In this document: positions 1 through 8,844 of the stretch, in pieces
Layout of the letters: each line of letters opens with the position of its first letter
Numbering within the stretch: position 1 is the first letter of the stretch
NCBI GenBank assembly: GCA_026710155.1
Contig: JAPORQ010000022.1
Span: 62,001 to 126,000, forward strand
Length of the DNA: 64,000 nucleotides
Source: Paracoccaceae bacterium
GTDB taxonomy: Bacteria > Pseudomonadota > Alphaproteobacteria > Rhodobacterales > Rhodobacteraceae
Direction of reading: 5' to 3'
The notes under the pieces: model-generated
What the model saw: the letters and a program-made list of their open reading frames with translations, nothing else
What the model was told of the DNA's origin: nothing
The model's database searches: none
Program-made: the position numbers and the translations under genes

Positions 1-508
1 CCCGTTCCTGCATTTCCTGATGCAGGGCCAAAGACACATACATCTTTCCAACCGAAACATCAGTACCAACAGCGACACATCTTTTACCTGATCGCTTTTG
101 ACCATCCGCAATGGGATAGTCCACATTGGGTTTGCGGACATCGAATAGTTTTCTGCCATGTTTCCGAGCCATATCCACCAGGTCTTGCTGTTCATTCAAA
201 AGGACATGCAGGCCGGATGCCAGATCCATACCAGCTTCCAGGGCTGCCAGAAGATGGAGTTTCCATCCCTCGGAGATGACTCCACCCCTGTTGGCCACAC
301 CAATGACCATGGTCTTGGCACCCCTTTCCACAGCTTCTGAAATGGAGATTTCATCAATCCCCAAATCTGCGTTGCAACCCGCCAGTCGGAGTTGACCTAC
401 GGCATACTGAGGCCGCCAATCATTAATACCGATGGCCACTTTGGCAGCCAGCCTGTCATGAGCATCACCTAGGAATAACAAATATGGTTTTTTAATCATG
501 AGTAACAT
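1..508 (-). CDS. DUF1611 family protein, DgcN-like (N-terminal half; gene runs off the left edge)
   Basis: Reading the minus strand from an ATG at 508 (or a second in-frame ATG at 499) gives about 169 residues that continue beyond base 1. The translation has the DUF1611 N-terminal pattern: PYLLFLGDAHDRLAAKVA, then VIGVANRGGVISEGW, and a P-loop-like GTDVSVGKM near residues 147-155. DUF1611 proteins include DgcN, described as a D-glutamate N-acetyltransferase in D-glutamate use, usually paired with an enolase-superfamily DgcA. The partner would lie to the left and cannot be seen, so the substrate is inference; the family call is firm. No clear ribosome-binding site decides between the two starts. 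The gene is separated from mutT by about 130 bases without a feature. Confidence 0.8.
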   Translation of the reverse strand, partial: MLLMIKKPYLLFLGDAHDRLAAKVAIGINDWRPQYAVGQLRLAGCNADLGIDEISISEAVERGAKTMVIGVANRGGVISEGWKLHLLAALEAGMDLASGLHVLLNEQQDLVDMARKHGRKLFDVRKPNVDYPIADGQKRSGKRCVAVGTDVSVGKMYVSLALHQEMQER

Positions 509-636
509 CAATAATGAGAAGAAGAGAACAAAATCAAGCAAATACCACTCGTGAAGATAATTTTTTCACGATTAATTAAAACATGCTCAAACCACACAAT
601 CTCGTATCGGTCAAACGGTCGATCAGATTCTTCAGA

Positions 637-1035
637 TTACAACCAATCCCTCAGAATTGCCACCATACCTTTATTGGCTGGAGGCATGGGATGTTTTGAC
701 AAATCCTTGGGATGTACCCATTTCAGCTCGTTGCCCTCCACGGGAAAAGGAATCCCATGCCATTTTCGACAAACAAATAAAAGCAGAATCTGGTGAAAAT
801 CATCATATTCATGACTGGCAAATGTCAAGGGTGCGAGACAGTTGGACCAGGTATTAATACCTAGCTCCTCTTGCATTTCCCTCAAAGCAGCATTTTCAGG
901 TGTTTCGTCAGGCTCGACCTTGCCGCCGGGAAATTCCCAAAAACCACCAAATGACTTGTCGGCAGGCCTACGGGCAAGCAGCACTCGCCCGTCCGTATCA
1001 ATCAGGGCAACAACAGATGCCAGACCGATGTTCAT
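637..1035 (-). CDS. mutT: NUDIX hydrolase, MutT-like 8-oxo-dGTP diphosphatase
   Basis: A 132-residue protein, the usual MutT length. It contains a complete Nudix box (G-x5-E-x7-RE-x2-EE-x-G-I) in the stretch GGKVEPDETPENAALREMQ followed by EELGI, around residues 36-59, which binds the catalytic metal. MutT hydrolyses oxidised guanine nucleotides such as 8-oxo-dGTP in the cytosol and so limits A:T to C:G mutations. The start codon overlaps the argJ stop (ATGA, 1032-1035), so the two genes are almost certainly co-transcribed from upstream of argJ. An argJ-mutT neighbourhood is common in Alphaproteobacteria. A different nucleotide substrate within the Nudix family cannot be excluded. Confidence 0.92.
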   Translation of the reverse strand: MNIGLASVVALIDTDGRVLLARRPADKSFGGFWEFPGGKVEPDETPENAALREMQEELGINTWSNCLAPLTFASHEYDDFHQILLLFVCRKWHGIPFPVEGNELKWVHPKDLSKHPMPPANKGMVAILRDWL

Positions 1036-2294
1036 GATCGGTAATCGGCATTGATGGAAATATAACCATGGGAAAAATCACAAGTCCAAAAGCGGCAACT
1101 TTCCTTGCCCAGTCCCAAATCCACCGTGATCAGGATTTCCTGCCTTTTCATGTAGTCTTGACCCAATTCTTCCCTGTAGCTATCGGCAACCTGACCATTT
1201 TCGGCAACAAGTATATCCCCAAATCTTATGGCCAGCAAATCCCGCTCTGCCCTGGCCCCTGATTTACCTACAGCCATGACAACACGTCCCCAATTTGGAT
1301 CTTCCCCTGAAATAGCCGTTTTGACCAGGGGGGAGTTAGCGATGGATCTGGCCACCTTTTTTGCATCAGAACTGTTTTCTGCACCGATGACTGAAATTTC
1401 CACAAATTTGGTGGCGCCCTCCCCGTCTCTTGCAATTTGCTGAGCCAGGGACAGCATCACGGATTGCAAACCTGCCTTGAATTTCCTGGCGTCACTCGTT
1501 TCCTGGTTTACTATCTTTTTATTCCCGGCCAATCCGGTAGCCGCCACCATTAATGTATCGGAGGTAGAGGTATCACCATCGACGGAGACCGAATTAAAGG
1601 TTTCCTCGGTTAATTCGGAAACCATGGATTGAAGAGTGAACTGATCAATATTGGCGTCAGTAAAGACATAGGCCAGCATGGTTGCCATGTCGGGCGCAAT
1701 CATGCCCGAACCCTTGGCAATCCCTGATATTGCTACTGGTTTATCGGTACAATCCACAACGGTTCCTGCACCCTTGGGAAAGGTATCGGTCGTCATGATC
1801 GCTTGACCGGCATTTTCCAGATTGTTTTCAGAGAGATTGTTTTTTAACTCAGCAAGGACCCTTGTGATTTTTCCGACAGCGAGAGGTTCTCCAATTACAC
1901 CTGTTGAAGCAGTAAACACACTGTTTTTGTCAAGACCCAAAAGTTGTGCAGTTCGACAGGAAACCTCCCCAACAGCGTTCTCACCAGACCTGCCGGTGAA
2001 GGCATTGGCATTTCCCGAGTTGACCAGTACGGCTATTTCTTCCGGCGGACTGATTCCAGAATCAGCGATCTTATGGAGTTTCCTTTCGCAATCGATGACA
2101 GCAGCGGATCGGGTGGACGATTTGGTAAAAACACCAGCCAACGCCGAAACAGGACCAATTGAAGCCAGCATGACATCAGTTCGCGGGTATTTTATTCCAG
2201 CTGTTGCTGTTGCCAATCTGACACCCTTTATCAAGGGTAGATCGGGAAACCCTTCGGGTGGTGCCAAAGGTGAAACTACATGTTTATCAGCCAC
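1032..2294 (-). CDS. argJ: Bifunctional glutamate N-acetyltransferase / ornithine acetyltransferase
   Basis: A 420-residue ArgJ. The self-cleavage region is clear: KGSGMIAPDMATMLAYVFTD, where the Thr of the ATML motif is the nucleophile exposed when the precursor splits into alpha and beta chains. The conserved NSGNANAFTG and SVDGDTSTSDT segments are also present. The enzyme moves the acetyl group from N-acetylornithine to glutamate in the cyclic arginine pathway and may also use acetyl-CoA. It is the first gene of a two-gene unit with mutT, overlapping by 4 bases. Length and motifs are normal for the family. Confidence 0.97.
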   Translation of the reverse strand: MADKHVVSPLAPPEGFPDLPLIKGVRLATATAGIKYPRTDVMLASIGPVSALAGVFTKSSTRSAAVIDCERKLHKIADSGISPPEEIAVLVNSGNANAFTGRSGENAVGEVSCRTAQLLGLDKNSVFTASTGVIGEPLAVGKITRVLAELKNNLSENNLENAGQAIMTTDTFPKGAGTVVDCTDKPVAISGIAKGSGMIAPDMATMLAYVFTDANIDQFTLQSMVSELTEETFNSVSVDGDTSTSDTLMVAATGLAGNKKIVNQETSDARKFKAGLQSVMLSLAQQIARDGEGATKFVEISVIGAENSSDAKKVARSIANSPLVKTAISGEDPNWGRVVMAVGKSGARAERDLLAIRFGDILVAENGQVADSYREELGQDYMKRQEILITVDLGLGKESCRFWTCDFSHGYISINADYRS

Positions 2295-2404
2295 AGACTT
2301 GTCCTTTACCTTAATAATTTACGCCAGAATTAGAAATTATACCATTTAAATTTGCAGGTCCAATTTGGGAAAGTAGATATATTTTAGACCTGAAATTAAG
2401 GGGC

Positions 2405-2557
2405 TTTTTGGATTTTATTTGCTACTTCGTCAAGTGTGCTTTGAAAGTTCTCGAAAAACACTCTGTTAGTTTCAAACGGAGCATCTCGGTTGATGGCAAG
2501 ACTTGCCTGCTCAATTCCAGTGATGATTTCAATTCTTAATTGTTTGTTGTGTCATGT
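2405..2557 (-). pseudogene. Short unidentified coding remnant
   Basis: On the minus strand an open stretch of about 50 codons runs from just after a TGA to a TAA at about 2405. It reads LRIEIITGIEQASLAINRD, then a further stretch ending in VANKIQKAP. It has no in-frame ATG. An ATG with a different phase (MTQQTIK) sits just upstream, so a single-base shift may have broken the gene. The amino-acid composition looks protein-like, but I recognise no family. It lies between argJ and the MITE-like element, in otherwise featureless sequence. Confidence 0.3.
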
Positions 2558-2606
2558 GTACGATAGAACACTGACATATAACCTCTAGAGCTTCAATTTT
2601 ACCCCT

Positions 2607-2767
2607 GAGGGCCGACCAATGGCATTCGTTTAACAGTTCAGATACCATATACCTCAAGATTGATGTCGATATGTTGTAATCGGTATGAGGTATTTATCAA
2701 TATGTGGCATGAAATAGAATGCGATTGGTAAGAATTTAGCTTAAACGAATGCCATTGGAGGGCCGAC
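2607..2767. mobile_element. MITE-like element with 17-bp terminal inverted repeats and 10-bp target site duplication
   Basis: The left end at 2617-2633 reads CAATGGCATTCGTTTAA. The right end at 2741-2757 is its exact reverse complement. Immediately outside both ends is the same 10-base word GAGGGCCGAC (2607-2616 and 2758-2767), a perfect direct repeat as expected for a target duplication. The 141-base body has no ORF and carries an internal inverted pair (ATACCTCA / TGAGGTAT). This is the structure of a short non-autonomous element moved by a transposase supplied elsewhere. I saw no transposase in the window whose ends match these repeats, so the mobilising family is unknown. Confidence 0.85.
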
Positions 2768-3144
2768 AACTCATTTTGATTCATGTAATTATCTTTTCCT
2801 GGTTATAGATAGATTTTATTCCCGTCATCAGCAAAAAAGCAGGGGTTCGATTATTCAATTATAGATCACAGGGTCTTAATAAGAATACGGAAATTTTTGG
2901 GGGTATATATTTCACTTTTTGATTGAATTCAAAAAGACTTCATAAAACGTAAAGGGACTACTTTCTAGGTACCAAAATCAATCCGTTCAATGGGCCTTTT
3001 TCAAGAATCAGTTATGTGCGAATCGTGGAGTGAGCATAGAAGATGCTTTAATGAATGTCAGCTTAATGTTGAAATATACATCAATTATATTAGCTTTTAT
3101 AACAGTAACACATCATTATCTTTTTATCATTACAAACGATTCTC
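2768..3144. other. Intergenic stretch upstream of the first Panacea gene
   Basis: AT-rich sequence between the MITE-like element and the Panacea-domain gene. It has several short non-conserved ORFs and no recognisable RNA or terminator. The promoter of the downstream pair must lie here, but no convincing -35/-10 pair stands out by eye. Confidence 0.4.
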
Positions 3145-3684
3145 ATGGCTCAGACTGTTACTGAAGGCTATTCTGCAAAGCATATAGCTAACTATTTCCT
3201 TTCCAAATACATGGGCAAAATTACGCCTCTTAAGTTGCAGAAACTGGTTTATATTGCCCATGGCTGGCATATGGCCTATCATGGTGTTAATAAACCTTTA
3301 GTTAGTGATGAAAATGTTGAAGCTTGGAAACACGGTCCTGTTTTTCCTTCTCTTTATCATCATTTTAAAGATTTTGGCAATCTCACTATTAACCGCTATG
3401 CAGAGAAAGTAGAATTTGATCAAGATGGTAATAAAAAGTTTTGGAAATCACCTTATAAGAAAAGTATCCCCCAAATTAGAAGCAATGATATATCGACCAT
3501 CAATTTGTTAGATAGAATTTGGGAAGTTTATGGCGGATATAGTGGTGTCTATCTTTCTAATTTATGTCACCAACAAGGTACACCTTGGGCCGAAAGTAAA
3601 AGCCAAATAAAGAACGCCCATATTGCTAATAAGGAAATAGAAAAACATTACCTTGATAAATTAAATAACAACAAAAATGGTTGA
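3145..3684 (+). CDS. Panacea-domain (DUF4065) protein, probable antitoxin of a PanAT-type pair, copy 1
   Basis: A 179-residue protein with the Panacea/DUF4065 signature. HIANYFLSKYMGKITPLKLQ near the start runs into KLVYIAHGW, followed by VEAWKHGPVFPSLYHHF. The fold was originally noted in the SocA proteolytic adaptor. Panacea domains were later shown to neutralise many unrelated toxins, including small membrane-active ones. The gene overlaps the next ORF by 8 bases (3677-3684), and that ORF encodes a small two-helix membrane protein, the expected partner type. The toxin-antitoxin role is inferred from domain and layout. A similar pair occurs at 28.3-29.1 kb. Confidence 0.85.
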   Translation: MAQTVTEGYSAKHIANYFLSKYMGKITPLKLQKLVYIAHGWHMAYHGVNKPLVSDENVEAWKHGPVFPSLYHHFKDFGNLTINRYAEKVEFDQDGNKKFWKSPYKKSIPQIRSNDISTINLLDRIWEVYGGYSGVYLSNLCHQQGTPWAESKSQIKNAHIANKEIEKHYLDKLNNNKNG

Positions 3685-4003
3685 TGATGACGCTGAAATA
3701 AAAGAGAAGGAGAATATACCTGCTCCCAAAATGAAAAAAAGCTATCAGTATTCACAAACCCAAGAACAAAAGCGTGTTCTTCGCTACTGGATCTGTATCG
3801 GTGTTGCTGTTTTGATTGTTCTTCTAATAGCATTCGAATGGATTTTTTTCTTTTTGTATGCCTCAATACCTGTTTTATCAATTACATTGATTGTAATTTT
3901 CCTTATCACTGGGATATTTAGAGGATTCAATGATAATGATATAGAATCGGTAGTAAAGAAAATGCCAATTAATCATTTGTTTAATCAGACGAAAGATGAA
4001 TAA
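3677..4003 (+). CDS. Small membrane protein, putative toxin partner of the upstream Panacea protein
   Basis: A 108-residue protein with a charged N-terminus rich in Asp, Glu and Lys. Two close hydrophobic helices follow (about residues 37-56 and 59-78), with FFFLYASIPVLSITLIVIFL in the core, then a short basic-acidic tail. No enzymatic motif is visible. It starts inside the end of the Panacea gene (8-base overlap), so translation is probably coupled. In described PanAT systems several toxins are small transmembrane proteins that disturb membrane potential; that mechanism is an analogy here. I recognise no named family. Confidence 0.65.
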   Translation: MVDDDAEIKEKENIPAPKMKKSYQYSQTQEQKRVLRYWICIGVAVLIVLLIAFEWIFFFLYASIPVLSITLIVIFLITGIFRGFNDNDIESVVKKMPINHLFNQTKDE

Positions 4004-4043
4004 CATTATTACTTCGCCCACCTTGTTTTTGCCAATCTCGTTT

Positions 4044-5147
4044 TTAACGACTTAATCTTCTAAAAAACTGTTTTCCCACCAAAACGGTAAAACTTATTCT
4101 GAACAGGTGGTGAACAGCAACAACAACCGGATTTATACCGAGGCTCAGGGCAATCAATCCCATTTCGGTAACACCTCCAATCGCAAAACAAATAAACAAA
4201 TCCTCGGTGGGCAAGGACAGGAAATTTGATAACCCCCACGCAAACCCCAAACCGATCACAAGTGAAAAGGAAACAAATACCAGTCCCAGACCAAAGGTTT
4301 TCGCCAGAATTTTGAGGGTAATTCCCGAGAAAGCCGTACCAAGTCCTACCCCTATGACCAACTGGGAAACCGAGAGCAACCAATCTGGTGAGGAAATGTC
4401 AATGAAACCGAGAGCATGCATCAGGGAACTCAACAGCAGGGGTCCAATGATGTGGTAAACCGGCAACCTGAGAAATTTACCAACAAATACCCCCACAACG
4501 GCAAGCCCGATAATCAAGACAACATCCTCTTGATCCCAGGCCAGTTCGGACATTTTCTGCCCGGCAGCACTGCCAACCGACTCACCCGACCAGATAAAAA
4601 ATGCAAATGGAACGATCAAAACCACCATGATTATGCGGGAAAAATGCTGAACCGAAAGAATTCTGACATCACCACCGGCCTGCACCCCCATCTCGACTGA
4701 CTCAATCAAGCCGCCCGGCATGGCTGCAAAGGTTGCCGTTGGCAAATCATATCCACCGATCCGGCTAAAAAATTGAAAGCCTACGAATTGTATAAGTGGC
4801 ACGTAAACCAACACTCCTAAAATCGACAACCACAACTGGGGTAAAAGACCGAAAAGGGTTTGATCAAAACTCGCACCAATCATGACCCCGATTACAGCCA
4901 TAAAGCCCCATCGGGCATTTTTGGAAAATGGAATTTTTCTATTTTGGTCATGGGTAATTGTGACTGCGTAGACTGCTGTTGTTACCAAACTGCCAACCAG
5001 ATACGGCATGGGTAAATTGATTTGATGAGCTAAATATCCACCAATCCCACCAGCAAGCAGCAGGGAGCAAATCTCCAAGATTGTACTGAAGCGAGGAATA
5101 CCCATCTTCAATGGCGAGGGACTTAAATCAGAGTATTTGACAAGCAT
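4044..5147 (-). CDS. AbrB-family integral membrane protein (putative transporter)
   Basis: A polytopic membrane protein of about 367 residues with two related halves, as in the 'membrane AbrB duplication' family. It is unrelated to the DNA-binding AbrB regulator. Typical segments are SLLLAGGIGGYLAHQINLPM and MPYLVGSLV in the first half and LRLPVYHIIGPLLLSSLMHA in the second, each with the Gly/Pro-rich pattern of this family. The substrate is unknown. The longest reading frame begins at 5204, deep inside the preceding nitroreductase gene. ATGs at 5147 (20-base overlap) and 5105 (no overlap) are more reasonable, and I use 5147. It ends a minus-strand run with nitroreductase, sulfatase and aldo/keto reductase genes, so it may export or import a compound handled by them. 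Confidence 0.8.
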   Translation of the reverse strand: MLVKYSDLSPSPLKMGIPRFSTILEICSLLLAGGIGGYLAHQINLPMPYLVGSLVTTAVYAVTITHDQNRKIPFSKNARWGFMAVIGVMIGASFDQTLFGLLPQLWLSILGVLVYVPLIQFVGFQFFSRIGGYDLPTATFAAMPGGLIESVEMGVQAGGDVRILSVQHFSRIIMVVLIVPFAFFIWSGESVGSAAGQKMSELAWDQEDVVLIIGLAVVGVFVGKFLRLPVYHIIGPLLLSSLMHALGFIDISSPDWLLSVSQLVIGVGLGTAFSGITLKILAKTFGLGLVFVSFSLVIGLGFAWGLSNFLSLPTEDLFICFAIGGVTEMGLIALSLGINPVVVAVHHLFRISFTVLVGKQFFRRLSR

Positions 5148-5709
5148 CTTCAAAGGGAAGTCGTGAAGCTCTTTGAGGCAGGCTGTCACCACTACCATAT
5201 CCAAGATTGACTAAAAAGTTGGACTTCCAACTTGTACCCTCAAAAAACAGTTTATCAACCTGATCATTGTTGAAACCTGACATGGGTCCACAGTCCAATC
5301 CACACAATCTGGCTGCCAAAATGAAAAATCCCGCCTGCAGGTTTGCATTGCGATAGATAAATTGCAGAACCCCTTGTTCGGACATCTTCGAGAAAACAGG
5401 ATCGCCAGCCATTGCCGGGGCCAACAGGTCAAGTTTATCGGGGAAATCCTTGTCTATTGCCATAATCGCTGTAACCGGAGCCGACTTGGTTTTATCCACA
5501 TTCCCGGGGGATAAGGCTGTAAGAAGCTTTTCCCTTGCTTTCGGCGATCTTGCGAAGGTTATGCGCATGGGACATGTGTTCCAAGCTGTTGGAGCCATTC
5601 TTGCCATGGAGTAGATCTTTTGAAGGAGATCATCACTGACTGGTCTATCAAGAAAAAACTTATGTGACCGGGCTTCAAGAAATAATGTATCCAAAACTTT
5701 TTTGTCCAT
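5128..5709 (-). CDS. rutE: Nitroreductase-family protein, RutE/HadB-like (malonic semialdehyde reductase type)
   Basis: A 193-residue flavoprotein of the RutE/HadB subgroup. SHKFFLDRPVSDDLLQKIY near the N-terminus, MARMAPTAWNTCPMRITFA for the FMN/phosphate region, and AARLCGLDCGPMSGFN in the second half match the group. RutE reduces malonic semialdehyde to 3-hydroxypropionate in pyrimidine catabolism, but no other rut genes are present, so the substrate here is open. It lies about 40 bases after the sulfatase and overlaps or abuts the AbrB-type permease. The family call is confident; the symbol reflects the closest subgroup only. Confidence 0.8.
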   Translation of the reverse strand: MDKKVLDTLFLEARSHKFFLDRPVSDDLLQKIYSMARMAPTAWNTCPMRITFARSPKAREKLLTALSPGNVDKTKSAPVTAIMAIDKDFPDKLDLLAPAMAGDPVFSKMSEQGVLQFIYRNANLQAGFFILAARLCGLDCGPMSGFNNDQVDKLFFEGTSWKSNFLVNLGYGSGDSLPQRASRLPFEDACQIL

Positions 5710-5749
5710 GATTTAACGCTTTCCTATTTGCATTCTACTATTTGGGGGG

Positions 5750-7312
5750 TCACGCCAATCTTGTCGATGAAGGACTCTCATCCATCAAATTCGTCAATTG
5801 GTGATTCATCCTTTCGCATAATTGGTGCCTCATGTTGATTGAATCCGGATCATCCCAAAGATTTTGGGTTTCATCAGGATCATTATGCAAATCATACAAT
5901 TCACCCCATGACTGATTGGCATATATTGTATACCGCCATCGAGAATCAACCAGACTACGTACCCTGGCGGGTTTTTTAAATCCCAATTTGCCAGCGCCAT
6001 CGTTAAATTCAACCAACAGTTCATTCCTGACAGCCTGGTTTTCGAAAATCGTTGGAAGTAGATTTTTACCCTGAATGCCATTATAGGGCTGGAGCCCTGC
6101 CCGTTCGAGAATGGTGGCAGAAAGATCTATGGTTGAGCCAAGTTGCTTCGTAACCCGCGCCTCTCTTGCTTCGGGATCGGACCAGATCATGGGCACCTGG
6201 GTAATGCTCTTGAAGGGCATAAGGCTCTTCAGGACAAAGTTGAAATCACCAAGGTAATCGCCGTGGTCGGAATTGAAGCAAATCACTGTATTATCATATT
6301 GACCATTGGTCTTAAGTGCCTTTACGACTCTTCCCACGGCGTCATCTATGCATGAAACCATGCCGGAGGTCAGGGCCTTGATTTCCCTGACCGAACGATC
6401 GTCCACCATGGAAACCGTTTGTCTGGTCAATTGACCCCCTCCCGCATGATAGTTGTTTTGAAGCCATTGCATCGGTGGTGTTGGGTTTTTGTGGTCTGAG
6501 AACGGCAAATCAACGTCAAATTCATCAGGCGAATACATTCCCCAGTATTTTCCCGGAGGGTTGAATGGGTGATGTGGATCAGGAAAACTGACAAAGGCAA
6601 AAAACGGGCTATCGGATTGGCCTTGTTTATCAAGAAAGGCTATGGCACGGTCTGCAATCCAGGAGGTTGGATAGAGATGCTCAGGAACCGGTGTTCGATA
6701 TGCCTGCAGACAGGTGTAATTGTGTGGAAGCTGATTGACCGGATCGAAATAATTCTTCCCATCGGGTACATTGGACCTGAACCAATGTTGGTAATCCCCA
6801 CCAAGCTTGTCACCATGCAAGGTTGCTATTTCAACCTGATCAAATCCATAATAGGGTGTATCAATATGTGTACCACCTTCACAGGATTCAGGATCCGTCT
6901 CTTCCTGATCAATTGCATCACTGGTCACCTTCCACGCTTCCGGTACCAAGCGATTGGAATTTAATTCCCTTTCCTGAATGGGTGGGAGGTTTACCATTGG
7001 TTGCAAATGACATTTACCAAAAGCAGCGGTTTCATATCCTCCAGCACGCAGAACATCAACGAAAGTATTGGCACTCATGGGCAGAAAACACCCATTGTAT
7101 CTCAATCCATGCACACTTGGCATCCGGCCGGTCATGAAGCTTGCCCTGTTGGGCATGCAAATCGGTGATGCCACAAAAAACCGTTCAAACCGAATACCCT
7201 TGTCTGCTATGGCATCAATATGGGGAGTTTTGACGACTGGATGGCCATAACATCCTAACCAATCCCGCCTTTGCTGATCAGTCATGAAGAACAGGAAATT
7301 TGGACGGGACAT
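5750..7312 (-). CDS. Type I sulfatase (formylglycine-dependent arylsulfatase family)
   Basis: A 520-residue cytoplasmic-looking sulfatase without a signal peptide. The N-terminus NFLFFMTDQQRRDWLGCYGH carries the first metal-binding Asp. The Cys-type maturation motif C-M-P-N-R at residues 52-56 begins the sulfatase signature (ICMPNRASFMTGRMPSVHG), where Cys52 would become formylglycine. NSDHGDYLGDFNF supplies more metal ligands. It hydrolyses an organic sulfate ester of unknown identity. No formylglycine-generating enzyme is in the window. It is tightly packed with an aldo/keto reductase upstream (16 bases) and a nitroreductase downstream (40 bases). Confidence 0.93.
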   Translation of the reverse strand: MSRPNFLFFMTDQQRRDWLGCYGHPVVKTPHIDAIADKGIRFERFFVASPICMPNRASFMTGRMPSVHGLRYNGCFLPMSANTFVDVLRAGGYETAAFGKCHLQPMVNLPPIQERELNSNRLVPEAWKVTSDAIDQEETDPESCEGGTHIDTPYYGFDQVEIATLHGDKLGGDYQHWFRSNVPDGKNYFDPVNQLPHNYTCLQAYRTPVPEHLYPTSWIADRAIAFLDKQGQSDSPFFAFVSFPDPHHPFNPPGKYWGMYSPDEFDVDLPFSDHKNPTPPMQWLQNNYHAGGGQLTRQTVSMVDDRSVREIKALTSGMVSCIDDAVGRVVKALKTNGQYDNTVICFNSDHGDYLGDFNFVLKSLMPFKSITQVPMIWSDPEAREARVTKQLGSTIDLSATILERAGLQPYNGIQGKNLLPTIFENQAVRNELLVEFNDGAGKLGFKKPARVRSLVDSRWRYTIYANQSWGELYDLHNDPDETQNLWDDPDSINMRHQLCERMNHQLTNLMDESPSSTRLA

Positions 7313-7328
7313 GATCTACCCCAACTGA

Positions 7329-8375
7329 TTAATATGGCATGGGATAAGCCTTGTTGACCATGTCAATATCCTCAAGACATTCATCAGGAAGAGTGAGTTG
7401 TGTGGACTTGAGGAGGTAGGTCAGCTGTTCACAGGTTGTAGCTCCGAAAATTGCCGATGCCATGAAATACCGATATCGACACCATGCGAGAGCCATAAGA
7501 GGAAGATCAATGCGATATTTTTTGGCAATGTCATCATACGCTTCAATTGCCGGCCAGACTTTGGGTGTTGCCCTTCCCCCCATTGTAGCTTGTAAAGACA
7601 TTCTGGAACCTTTGGGAATAGTAGTTCCACCTTTATATTTGCCGGTTAACAGTCCGGTGGCCAAGGGAGAATATGCCAACAAACCGACTTTTTCGTTATG
7701 AGCCAGTTCTCCCAGATCCAAATCGAAAAGCCTGCATAAAATGCTGTATTCATTCTGAAGGATTTGCATTCGCGGCAAGCCTTTTTCATTGGCTATTCTG
7801 AGCCATTGGGAGGTTCCCCATGCACTTTCATTTGATAATCCCACATACCGGATTTTTCCCTCCTTTACCAAACCGTCAAGACAGGTCAATACATCTTCCA
7901 TATTCTCCAGGGTCTGTTCCCTGTTTTGTCGGGTTGGATTGTAGGTCCAATTTTGTCTAAACATGTAGGAACCCCGATTGGGCCAATGGAGTTGATAGAG
8001 ATCAATATAATCGGTTTGCAGTAATTGCAGGGAAGCTTCAACGGCTTCCGGGATGGTTTTGCTGGAGATGGGCGCACCGTTGCGGATCAATTTCATTCCA
8101 TCCCCGGCAACTTTGGTGGCAAGCAATACCTTTGATCTCTTGCCTGACTTTTGCAGCCATTTGCCGATGATTCTTTCGGAATCACCCTGGGTTTGCTTGC
8201 TGATGGGGTTAACGGGATACATTTCAGCGGTATCAAAGATATTGATACCGGTATCCACGGCAAGATCCATTTGACGAAAGGCATCTTCCTCCGGCGTTTG
8301 TGTACCAAAGGTCATTGTACCTAGGCACAATTCACTGATGAATTGGTCTGTCTGTCCCATTCTGTTAAATTTCAT
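7329..8375 (-). CDS. Aldo/keto reductase, Tas-like
   Basis: A 348-residue AKR-superfamily (TIM-barrel, NADPH-dependent) oxidoreductase. DTAEMYPVNPISKQTQGDSE holds the active-site Asp and Tyr. DYIDLYQLHWPNRG and YVGLSNESAWG match the Tas subgroup, which carries a long insertion around the catalytic Tyr. The start at 8375 is preferred over 8411 because AGGAA sits 5 bases before this ATG. The natural substrate is not evident. It appears to be the first gene of a minus-strand unit with the sulfatase, nitroreductase and permease, so it may process the product of sulfate removal (inference). Confidence 0.9.
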   Translation of the reverse strand: MKFNRMGQTDQFISELCLGTMTFGTQTPEEDAFRQMDLAVDTGINIFDTAEMYPVNPISKQTQGDSERIIGKWLQKSGKRSKVLLATKVAGDGMKLIRNGAPISSKTIPEAVEASLQLLQTDYIDLYQLHWPNRGSYMFRQNWTYNPTRQNREQTLENMEDVLTCLDGLVKEGKIRYVGLSNESAWGTSQWLRIANEKGLPRMQILQNEYSILCRLFDLDLGELAHNEKVGLLAYSPLATGLLTGKYKGGTTIPKGSRMSLQATMGGRATPKVWPAIEAYDDIAKKYRIDLPLMALAWCRYRYFMASAIFGATTCEQLTYLLKSTQLTLPDECLEDIDMVNKAYPMPY

Positions 8376-8844
8376 ATCATTTCCTATACGTTTGCTATGC
8401 CAGACCAGCATATATACACTCAGCTGGTCCTTGTTCCATTGAAAAAAGCGGGAATTTGAAAATGTCCAGACACTCAGTCACCAACAGAGCAAAAGTCCCA
8501 AATACCAGATTAGACGGTCTTGCTAAAGACCGTAACCTGTAAATTGACAGATATCAGTATAGAGCAAGGAATTTGGCGAAACGGATACATACCAAAGTGA
8601 ATCCTAATCCAAAAAGCAAATGGGTTCTGATTTTACAGAAACCATCTAACCGACCGGTAAATTCCCAATTCAGTTCTAAAATAGGTAAGATCCAACAAAA
8701 TAGTAATCTTTTTTTGACAGATCCTTTGGCCGAAAAATTTCTGGTTCGTACGATAATTGATGAAATAGAAGGTATTGAATGCGGATTAAATACTTAAGTG
8801 ACCATTCATTTTCTTGTTCGTTTTTGTTGTTGTGATGGATTTTT
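8376..8844. other. Intergenic region without a supported gene
   Basis: It contains the probable promoter of the minus-strand aldo/keto reductase unit. A 74-codon plus-strand frame at 8573-8797 begins with TTG and has no matching family or usable ribosome-binding site. No RNA gene or clear terminator was seen. Confidence 0.4.

Noticed and set aside
4044-5147. AbrB as a DNA-binding transition-state regulator
   Set aside because: The protein is polytopic and duplicated; it shares only the family name with the regulator.
8573-8797. 74-codon plus-strand ORF
   Set aside because: TTG start, no good ribosome-binding site and no recognisable family.
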